A DNA stretch of 64,000 bases from assembly GCA_964604675.1 (NCBI GenBank), contig CAZSAT010000014.1:20739-84738 (forward strand), given 5' to 3'. The notes under the pieces are model-generated. The model did not search any database. It was not told where the DNA came from and saw nothing but the letters and a program-made list of their open reading frames with translations. Origin of the DNA: CAZSAT01 sp964604675 (lineage in GTDB: Bacteria > Myxococcota_A > UBA796 > CAJQPC01). This document shows positions 25,941-32,908 of the stretch, one piece after another. A program made the translations under genes and the position numbers. Position 1 is the stretch's first letter. Every line of letters begins with the position of its first letter.

Positions 25941-26593
25941 TCCGGCTCTACCACGTGCACAAGAACTACGGCGAGAACGACGCGCTCATCGACGTCGACC
26001 TCCGGGTGGCCAAGGGCGAGTTCGTCTACGTCACCGGTCCCTCGGGCGCCGGGAAGTCCACGCTGTTGAAGCTGCTCTATGGCGCCGAGCACCCCACTGG
26101 CGGGAAGCTGCTGGTCGGCGGCGTCGACGCGTCCAAGCTCAGCCAGCGCCAGCTACCCTTCCTGCGCCGGAACGTGGGCGTGGTGTTCCAGGACTTCAAG
26201 CTCATCCAGCGCAGGACCGTGCTCGACAACGTCGGGCTCTCGCTCGAGGTGCTCGGCATGGCCCGCTCCGAGATCGACCGCCGGGTGCGCGCGGTGTTGG
26301 GCGTGGTCGGTCTGCGTGGCAAGGAGAAGCGCTACCCGACGCAGCTCTCCGGCGGTGAACAGCAGCGGGTCGCTGTGGCACGGGGAATCGTCAACGACCC
26401 CGCCATCCTGTTGGCCGACGAGCCGACCGGCAACCTCGACGGCGCCATGGCGGTGGAGGTCATGGAGATCCTGCAGGCCATCAACCTGCGGGGCACCACC
26501 GTGATGATCGCCACCCATGACGTCGGGTTGATGGAGCGCTTTCCCGCCCGGCGCGTGCGCTTCGAGGGCGGAAAGCTCGTGAGGGACCGATGA
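25937..26593 (+). CDS. ftsE: Cell-division ATP-binding protein FtsE
   Basis: 218 aa. The Walker A GPSGAGKSTLLKLL, signature LSGGEQQRVAVARG and Walker B ILLADEPTGNLD are intact, and TVMIATHDVGLM holds the H-loop. FtsE-FtsX couples ATP hydrolysis to activation of periplasmic murein hydrolases at the septum. No ATG, GTG or TTG exists near the N-terminus: homology (LIRLYHVHKNYGEN, like MIRF-HVsK-Y) demands a start at CTG 25937, which overlaps the murI TGA. A GGGGGT lies four bases upstream. A non-canonical CTG start is therefore the simplest reading. The ATG of ftsX overlaps its stop. Confidence 0.93.
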   Translation: MIRLYHVHKNYGENDALIDVDLRVAKGEFVYVTGPSGAGKSTLLKLLYGAEHPTGGKLLVGGVDASKLSQRQLPFLRRNVGVVFQDFKLIQRRTVLDNVGLSLEVLGMARSEIDRRVRAVLGVVGLRGKEKRYPTQLSGGEQQRVAVARGIVNDPAILLADEPTGNLDGAMAVEVMEILQAINLRGTTVMIATHDVGLMERFPARRVRFEGGKLVRDR

Positions 26594-27492
26594 AGCCGGC
26601 GCTCTGGGCGCACCTGGTCCGTCGGGCCGTCCGCTCCCTCTGGGAGAACCTCTACCTGAACGCCGTCGCCGCCGGCGTGATCGGCGCGGCCGTGACCCTG
26701 GTCGGTGTGTTCCTGATGATCATGGTCAACCTCTCAGAGCTGGTCGACGCGTGGGATCGCGATGTCCACGTGAGCGCGTACTTCTACACCGACGTGCCCG
26801 TCGACCGCCGCTTTGCCGTCAAGGATGACGTGGGCCGCCTCGAGGAGGTGCACAGCGTGCGCTACATCTCCGAGGTCGAGGCGCGAGCATGGCTGATCGA
26901 GCGCTTGCCGGAGATCGACCGGGTGCTCGAGGCGCTCGGGGACGACGTCCTGCCCGCCAGCCTCGAGATCACGCTCCAGGACGGAGCGACCCGGCCGTCC
27001 GACATCGAGAGCTTCGCCAGCCGGATCGCGAGCGAGGACTTCGAGCGGATCGACTACGGCCAGGAGTGGGTGCAACGCTTCAACAGCTTCCTCTCCCTGC
27101 TCCAGCTCCTGGGCGTGGCGATGGGCTTCCTCATCCTCACAGCCGCCGTGTTCCTGGTCGGCAACACCATGCACCTCGTGACCTACGCGCGGCGGGCCGA
27201 GCTCGAGACCATGAAGCTCGTCGGCGCCACGTGGATCTTCATCGCGATCCCGTTCTTCCTGGAAGGCATCGTGCAGGGGGTGGTCGGCAGCTCAGCCGCG
27301 ATCGGCGCGCTCTTCGTGTTGCACCGCTTCCTGCTCGTCCGCCTCCAGACGGCGCTCCAGCTCGCCCTCGGCGGCCAGGTGCTCGACTTCCTGACCCCGG
27401 GCTGGCTCGCCGTCCTGGTGCTGTCGGGGGTGGTGCTCGGCGTCTGCGGCAGCCTCATCAGCGTCCGGCGCTTCTGGCAGGCCGCTCCATGA
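26590..27492 (+). CDS. ftsX: Cell-division protein FtsX
   Basis: 300 aa. Four membrane segments are visible: about residues 27-48 (AAGVIGAAVTLVGVFLMIMV), 175-198, 220-245 and 265-290. The large loop between the first two (about 50-170) lies in the periplasm and contacts the EnvC-type activator. The region MGFLILTAAVFLVGNTMHL followed by RRAELETMKLVGAT is the FtsX C-terminal signature. It forms the membrane partner of FtsE, whose stop overlaps its ATG (ATGA). Its own stop overlaps the envC-like start in the same way. Confidence 0.95.
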   Translation: MKPALWAHLVRRAVRSLWENLYLNAVAAGVIGAAVTLVGVFLMIMVNLSELVDAWDRDVHVSAYFYTDVPVDRRFAVKDDVGRLEEVHSVRYISEVEARAWLIERLPEIDRVLEALGDDVLPASLEITLQDGATRPSDIESFASRIASEDFERIDYGQEWVQRFNSFLSLLQLLGVAMGFLILTAAVFLVGNTMHLVTYARRAELETMKLVGATWIFIAIPFFLEGIVQGVVGSSAAIGALFVLHRFLLVRLQTALQLALGGQVLDFLTPGWLAVLVLSGVVLGVCGSLISVRRFWQAAP

Positions 27493-28568
27493 GGGTCTTG
27501 TTCGCGCTCCTTCTGCTCCCGCTCGTGTGGGCGCAGAGCGATCCCAGGCGCGACCTGGCCAAGGCCAAGCTCGAAGAACGCAGCCTGCTGCGCGAGGTGC
27601 AGGAGATCGACACCCGCCTGTTGGGCGTGGAGCGCGAGCTGGACGACCTGCGAGGACGCGCCGACGAGCTCGAGCGCGAGCGGCGGGTGAACGAAGACGA
27701 GCTGGCCGCGGCCGAAGCCGCGCTCGACGAACGCGCCGACGAGCTGCGCCAGTGGCTGCTGGCGCTTTACCACCTCCAGCGCCGGGGCTTCGCCCGCATC
27801 ATCTTTTCGGCCGAAGACCCGTCCGACCTTCGTCGCCGCGCGCACTACCTGATGAGCGTGCTCTCGGAGTCCAGGAGCCGCGCCCAGCGCTACCTCGACC
27901 ACGTGGAGGTGAAGGAGCTGGCGCTGCAGCGGGTGGAGCAGGACCGGGCCGCCCTGGGCGCCTTACAAGGCGAGGTGCGTCTCCGCGAGGCCGAGCTGCG
28001 CGACGAACGTGCACGAAAGCTGGCGCTCCTCGGGGAGGTGCGCAAGGACCGGGAGCTCGCGCTCCAGATGCTCTCCGAGCAGGTCCGCGCCGGACGCGAC
28101 GTCCAGCAGCTCGCAGCCAAGAGCTATGCGATGCCGGCCGACACGGGGTGCAACATGCGCGAGCAGCGCGGCAAGCTCCCGTGGCCGGTGACCGGGCCGC
28201 TGCTCCGCGGCTACGGTCCCTACACCGACGAGGCCAGCGGTCAGCAGGCCAAGAGCGACGGGATCAGCATCCGGGCAGCCCGCTACACCCCCTTCCGAGC
28301 CATCTGCGGTGGCGTGGTGGATCGGGTCAGCCAGCTTCCGGGCTTCGGGCTGGTGGTGGTGGTGGCCCACGACGCCGACTGGAAGTCGCTCTATGCGCAC
28401 GCGTCGAAGGTGCAGGTGGCCGCCGGGCAGTCGGTGTCGGCAGGCGACGCGCTCGGGCTGGTCGGCGAGACCGGTCTCACCGGATCTGGCGGACCGCGGC
28501 TGCACTTCCAGATGTACTACAAGGGTTCCTCCCAGAACCCGCTGTTCTACCTCCGCAAGGGCGGCTGA
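27489..28568 (+). CDS. envC: EnvC-like murein hydrolase activator (degenerate LytM domain)
   Basis: 359 aa. Signal peptide MRVLFALLLLPLVWA, then a long coiled coil (about 20-205, rich in Glu, Arg, Leu) and a C-terminal LytM/M23 fold (about 235-359). Catalytic LytM proteins have His/Asp metal ligands in GxHxGxD, HxH and similar; here the first ligand is missing (KSDGISIRAA) and only LYAHASK and LHFQMY remain, so it should be non-hydrolytic, like E. coli EnvC. It would be recruited by FtsX and activate amidases at the septum. The context murI-ftsE-ftsX-envC-ctp-yibQ supports this. Confidence 0.9.
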   Translation: MRVLFALLLLPLVWAQSDPRRDLAKAKLEERSLLREVQEIDTRLLGVERELDDLRGRADELERERRVNEDELAAAEAALDERADELRQWLLALYHLQRRGFARIIFSAEDPSDLRRRAHYLMSVLSESRSRAQRYLDHVEVKELALQRVEQDRAALGALQGEVRLREAELRDERARKLALLGEVRKDRELALQMLSEQVRAGRDVQQLAAKSYAMPADTGCNMREQRGKLPWPVTGPLLRGYGPYTDEASGQQAKSDGISIRAARYTPFRAICGGVVDRVSQLPGFGLVVVVAHDADWKSLYAHASKVQVAAGQSVSAGDALGLVGETGLTGSGGPRLHFQMYYKGSSQNPLFYLRKGG

Positions 28569-29755
28569 TGCGCACTCCTGTCGCCTTCGGCGTGACCTTC
28601 GCAGCGTTCGGGTCCGGGCTCTTCCTCGGCACCCAGGTCGCGTTGGCCGCCTACGCGGCGGGCAGCGATCCCTACAGCGGGCTCGAGACCTTCGCTCGCG
28701 CGCTCACGCAGATCCAGGTCAACCACGTCGAGGAGCACGACACGCGCGAGCTGGTGTGGGCGGCGGTCGACGGCATGGCCGAACACCTCGACGCGCACAC
28801 GATGTTCTTCGATCCAGACGCCTACCAGCAGCTCCTGGCAGACCATGAGGACCGCTACTTCGGGGTCGGGATCGAGGCCCTTCCCGTCAAGGGCGGCGGC
28901 GCGCTCATCACCGGCGTGATCAGCGACAGCCCCGCCCAGCTCGCCGGCGTGCTCGTCGACGACGTGATCGAGCGGGTTGACGGCGAGGCCATTCGCGGCT
29001 GGGAGTTCCGCACCGTGGTGGCCTCGATCAAGGGCGAGCGGGGCACCGAAGTGGACCTCGGTCTGCTGCGTGGCGAGGACCGACTCACCGTGACCGTGGT
29101 GCGCGACGAGATCCCCAACCCGAGCGCCCGCGGCGAGCTGGTGGAACCCGGACTGGCCTACATCCGTCTCAGCCACTTCCGGCGCGGAGCCTCCGACGAG
29201 CTCCGCGAGACCCTCGATGAGCTCGGACGAGACGCGCCGTTGCAGGCTGCCGTGCTCGACATGCGTGGCAACCCCGGCGGCCTGCTCGAGGAGGCCGTGG
29301 CCATCGTGGACACCTTCGTGGGCGATGCCCTCGTGGTGAGCACGCGCGGCCGAAAGGCCGGCGCCGACGAGGACCTCCGCGCCACCGACGACAGCGACGA
29401 CCGCCTGGAGATCCGGTTGCTCGTGCTGGTCGACGGCGACTCGGCCAGCGCGTCGGAGATCGTCGCGGGTGCGCTGCAGGATCTCGACCGGGCCGAGCTC
29501 GTCGGCCAGACGACCTACGGCAAGGGCTCCGTCCAGTCCGTCTACGAGTACGACGACGGCTCCGCCCTGAAGCTGACGGTGAGCCGCTACGAGCTGCCGG
29601 GTGGACGCGTGATCGAGGTGGACGGAGGCTTGCTCCCCGACATCGAGGTGGCACCCGCCGAGGGAGATCGCATGCGCGTGCACCTCTCGGTCGCCGATCG
29701 CGTCGAGCGCGACGCCCAGCTCGCGAAAGCCCTGGAGCTGGCGCGCACCCCATGA
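28568..29755 (+). CDS. C-terminal processing S41-family protease (CtpA-like)
   Basis: 395 aa. An N-terminal hydrophobic segment (about 5-30) acts as signal or anchor. A short helical region, a PDZ domain (about 95-180, with YFGVGIEA and ITGVISDSPAQLAGV) and the S41 catalytic domain (about 190-370) follow. The catalytic pair is Ser294 in GDSASASEI and Lys319 in YGKGSVQ, spaced 25 residues as in known tail-specific proteases. It processes periplasmic or membrane proteins at their C-termini. Next to envC and yibQ this is a common synteny in proteobacteria. Its ATG overlaps the envC stop and its stop overlaps the next ATG. Confidence 0.93.
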   Translation: MRTPVAFGVTFAAFGSGLFLGTQVALAAYAAGSDPYSGLETFARALTQIQVNHVEEHDTRELVWAAVDGMAEHLDAHTMFFDPDAYQQLLADHEDRYFGVGIEALPVKGGGALITGVISDSPAQLAGVLVDDVIERVDGEAIRGWEFRTVVASIKGERGTEVDLGLLRGEDRLTVTVVRDEIPNPSARGELVEPGLAYIRLSHFRRGASDELRETLDELGRDAPLQAAVLDMRGNPGGLLEEAVAIVDTFVGDALVVSTRGRKAGADEDLRATDDSDDRLEIRLLVLVDGDSASASEIVAGALQDLDRAELVGQTTYGKGSVQSVYEYDDGSALKLTVSRYELPGGRVIEVDGGLLPDIEVAPAEGDRMRVHLSVADRVERDAQLAKALELARTP

Positions 29756-30795
29756 AGCGCCCCTTGCTCGCAGTGCTGGCGGTGGCCCTGGTCGCACTGG
29801 CAGCCTGGGAGCTGCCCCTGCTCGTGGCCCGCTGGGTTGTCTTGGACGAGGCCCCTCCGGCAGCCCTGGTGGTCGAAGACGAGCTGGAGCTCGACGGGCT
29901 CGTCGACGAGGTGTTGGCGCCGTCGGTGTTGGCCGACGCGTCCCTCATCACCCGAAGCGACGACGTCCGGCAGGACGAGCGCGGGTCGTGGATCGCGCAC
30001 CGCAGCATCTGGAAGCTCCCCGAAGGGGACTCCGCGCCGCAGGTCGCCCGTCGTCTCGAGTCCGTGCTCGAGGAGGTGGATGACCGGCTGGACGCCTACG
30101 TGACCACCGACGACGAGCTGGACGCGGACGTGCGCATCTACGCCGGAAAGCGGCTGGTCGCCCACCTCTCGCTGGAGCCCACGTTGGGGGCACCTCCAGA
30201 CATCGAGAGCGACCGGCCGCCTCTGCTCGCGCTGGTGGTCACAGGACTGGGGAGGGAGGGAAGCGTCGCCGAGACGTTGATGGCCAGTCCCGTGCCGTTC
30301 TCGGTGGCCCTGGAGCCCTTCGCGCCCTTCACGCTCCGCCTGTCGCGCACCGCCGTGCTCCACCACAAGGAGGTGCTGATCGACCTCCACCCCGATCACG
30401 AGCTGGTCGCAGCCCTGGAGGCGGTGCCCTATGCCTCCGGCGTGTTGGTGACCATGCCACCCGACGCCCTCCCGGCGGACACCCTCGTCGCACGGGATCT
30501 CTACGTGCTCGACGGGACAGACGAGGTCGAAGCCGCGGCCCTGCGAACCGCCCGAAACGCGGGCGTCGCAGTGCTCTCGGCCGATGTGCTCCTGGACGGT
30601 GATCCGGGACCCAGCCTCCAACGTGCCCGCCACCTGGCCGCCCTGCACGGCGAGGTGGTGGTGGTGGTGGACGTCGACGACGAGGCCCGCTCCGAGGTGT
30701 TTCGCTGGCTGGCCGAGGTGCGCGACGACCTGAGGCTCGCCTTCGTGACCGAGGTGCTCGACGTGGAGCGCCTGGGGCTGGACGCCCCGGAGTAG
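29752..30795 (+). CDS. Divergent polysaccharide deacetylase (YibQ/DUF610-like)
   Basis: 347 aa. An N-terminal membrane segment (about 5-28) is followed by an acidic linker and a NodB-like barrel (about 155-347) of the YibQ family, seen after LLALVVTGLG, VPFSVALEPFAP, and EVLIDLHPDHE. The usual YibQ DDLG motif is VTGLG here, so the metal-binding Asp pair is not kept. Whether it is an active deacetylase is doubtful. Position after envC and ctpA is typical for YibQ. It ends two bases before the convergent rimO stop. Confidence 0.72.
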   Translation: MKRPLLAVLAVALVALAAWELPLLVARWVVLDEAPPAALVVEDELELDGLVDEVLAPSVLADASLITRSDDVRQDERGSWIAHRSIWKLPEGDSAPQVARRLESVLEEVDDRLDAYVTTDDELDADVRIYAGKRLVAHLSLEPTLGAPPDIESDRPPLLALVVTGLGREGSVAETLMASPVPFSVALEPFAPFTLRLSRTAVLHHKEVLIDLHPDHELVAALEAVPYASGVLVTMPPDALPADTLVARDLYVLDGTDEVEAAALRTARNAGVAVLSADVLLDGDPGPSLQRARHLAALHGEVVVVVDVDDEARSEVFRWLAEVRDDLRLAFVTEVLDVERLGLDAPE

Positions 30796-30797
30796 CG

Positions 30798-32132
30798 TCA
30801 GCTCACGAGCTCGGCCGCCAGATCGTAGGCGGTGGCCTGGGTGATGCGGCAGGTGAGCAGGTCGCCGGCGCGCACCCCCGGCGGCGGTGACGACAGGAAG
30901 ACCTTGCCGTCGACATCGGGCGCCTGGCTCTGCAGCCGCCCCTCCAGCAGGAGATCGTGTTCGCTCGACACGCCGTCGACCATGACGGGCAGCTCGTGCC
31001 CGACCAGAGCGTTGTGCTGCTCGAGGCTGATGCCGCGCTGGATGGCCATCAGACGATCGCGACGCTGGACCCTGAGCTCTTCGGGAACCTGGTCCGGCAG
31101 CTCCGCGGCCGGCGTGCCGTCCTCCTGGTAGTACGGAAAGACGCCCACGCGCGTGAAGCGCTGGTCGTGCACGAACGACGCCAGCTCGTCGAAGTCCGAC
31201 TCGGTCTCACCGGGGAAGCCCACGATGAACGTGGAGCGGATGGCCACGTCGGGCACCGCCGCGCGGACGCGATCGAGGATGCGTTCCTGACCCGCCCGGG
31301 TGACGCCGCGCTTCATCGCCCGGAGCATGGCGCCCGAAGCGTGCTGGAGCGGCATGTCGAGGTACGGCACCACCTTGGGCTCGTCGGCCAACACCGCCAA
31401 CAGGCTGTCCGGCATGCCGATGGGGTAGGCGTAGTGCAGTCGGATCCAGGAGAGCCCGTCGACCTTGGCGAGCGCCGAGAGCAGCTCGTCGAGGGCGGGC
31501 TTGCCATAGAGGTCGCGCCCGTAGGCGGTGGAGTCCTGGCTGATGATGTTCAGCTCACGCACGCCTTCGCTCGCGAGCCTGACGGCCTCCGCCACGAGCG
31601 ATTCCACCGTTCGGGAGCGCAGCTTGCCACGGAGCTGCGGAATGATGCAGAAGGTGCAGCGGTGGTTGCAGCCTTCCGAGATCTTCAGGTAGGCGCTGTG
31701 ACGCGCCCAGGAGTTCACGCGCGGCGACAGCTCATCGTGCAGGTACAGCGGCACGTCCACGTGGGACTTCGGTCCACTTCCGTCGCGTGCCTCGAGCACC
31801 TGCCGGATGCGGTGGTATTCGCCCGTGCCCAGGAAGTGGTCGACCTCGGGCAACTCGTCCTCCAACGCGTTGCCGTAGCGCTGGACCATGCACCCTGTGA
31901 CCACCAGCTTCTGACAGCGGCCTTCCGACTTGAGCCGAGCCATCGAGAGCACGGTCTCGATGGATTCCTCGGTGGCCGGCTGGATGAACGAGCAGGTGTT
32001 GACGACGATGACGTCGGCCAGTGCGGGCTCCTCCGTCAGCTCGTAGGCGCCATCCTGGAGCGTTCCGACCATCACCTCAGAGTCCACGCGGTTCTTCGGA
32101 CAGCCCAGGGAGACGAGGTGGACGCGCTGCAT
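30798..32132 (-). CDS. rimO: Ribosomal protein S12 methylthiotransferase RimO
   Basis: 444 aa. RimO is a radical-SAM enzyme that adds a methylthio group to S12 Asp88. The N-terminal UPF0004 domain (SLGCPKNRVDSEVM, TCSFIQPATEES, VVTGCMVQRYG) supplies three Cys for one cluster, and EGCNHRCTFCIIPQLRGK carries the radical-SAM CxxxCxxC. The C-terminal TRAM domain (VDGVSSEHDLLLEGRL) follows. It lies downstream of lolA on the same strand, nine bases after its stop. The convergent yibQ-like gene ends two bases away. Confidence 0.96.
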   Translation of the reverse strand: MQRVHLVSLGCPKNRVDSEVMVGTLQDGAYELTEEPALADVIVVNTCSFIQPATEESIETVLSMARLKSEGRCQKLVVTGCMVQRYGNALEDELPEVDHFLGTGEYHRIRQVLEARDGSGPKSHVDVPLYLHDELSPRVNSWARHSAYLKISEGCNHRCTFCIIPQLRGKLRSRTVESLVAEAVRLASEGVRELNIISQDSTAYGRDLYGKPALDELLSALAKVDGLSWIRLHYAYPIGMPDSLLAVLADEPKVVPYLDMPLQHASGAMLRAMKRGVTRAGQERILDRVRAAVPDVAIRSTFIVGFPGETESDFDELASFVHDQRFTRVGVFPYYQEDGTPAAELPDQVPEELRVQRRDRLMAIQRGISLEQHNALVGHELPVMVDGVSSEHDLLLEGRLQSQAPDVDGKVFLSSPPPGVRAGDLLTCRITQATAYDLAAELVS

Positions 32133-32141
32133 GGCCTGGCG

Positions 32142-32810
32142 CTACGCGCCCTCGTCGGGCTTGATGACCTCGACGCCGGGGGGGGGGTCGAAGGTGAAGG
32201 TCGCGTCCTCGGCGCCCGGGTTCAGCTTCACGCTCGAGAAGGTGATCTCGGTCTCGTTGTCGAAGCCATCCACGATGACCACCTGCTCCACCACGTAGTT
32301 CTTCCGCTGCACCGTGAGCCGGAGGGTCTTGAAGCTCACACCTTCGGACTTCGGAGTGAGCTCGAAGCCCACGGTCTTGTTGGAGCGCTTGGTGTCCACC
32401 TCGGCCACGTTGAAGTGCGTGTCGATCTGGTTCAGGTCCGTGAGCAGACCCTCCATGCCGGTGCCGGCGCCCGAGAGGTCGTCGTACACGATGACCTGCT
32501 TGTCGGCCGGCGAGTAGATCGACATCCGCTCGCCGTCGGTCAGGAAGAGCTTCGCGTCGGTCCCCGAGAACTCCCAGCGCATCTTGCGCGGCTTCTTCAG
32601 GATGACGCTGCCCTTCTGCTTGCTCTCGCTGCCCATGGCCGTGGACCGCGTGACCTGGACGAAGTCGGCCGAGAGGGTGTCGACGCCTTCGTAGGTGCCC
32701 TCGACCGCCGCCACCCACTGCTCGACGGTCTGCGGCTCGCCTTCGGCGGCAGCGCTTGGTGGGAGCACCGCGATCCCGAGGGTCAGGAGTGCTAGGCCGA
32801 GACGACGCAT
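32142..32810 (-). CDS. lolA: Outer-membrane lipoprotein carrier protein LolA
   Basis: 222 aa from ATG 32810 with GGAGG four bases upstream; a longer open frame continues into ftsK but has no family match. MRRLGLALLTLGIAVLPPSAAA is the signal peptide. The mature protein follows the LolA pattern: VDTLSADFVQVTRS, KQKGSVILKKPRKMRWEFSG, LTDGERMSIYSPADKQVIVYDD, TVQRKNYVVEQVVIVDGFDNETEITF. LolA shuttles lipoproteins across the periplasm to the outer membrane, which suits the many lipoproteins here. It follows ftsK by 98 bases. Confidence 0.94.
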   Translation of the reverse strand: MRRLGLALLTLGIAVLPPSAAAEGEPQTVEQWVAAVEGTYEGVDTLSADFVQVTRSTAMGSESKQKGSVILKKPRKMRWEFSGTDAKLFLTDGERMSIYSPADKQVIVYDDLSGAGTGMEGLLTDLNQIDTHFNVAEVDTKRSNKTVGFELTPKSEGVSFKTLRLTVQRKNYVVEQVVIVDGFDNETEITFSSVKLNPGAEDATFTFDPPPGVEVIKPDEGA

Positions 32811-32908
32811 CGGTCCTCCAAGGAGTCGAGCCTGTTGAATTAGCCTCGCGCCGAACAACGCGCCAGACGCAGGGCCATTCGGCCCAGCGACGTCTCGTGA
32901 CACCGGTG

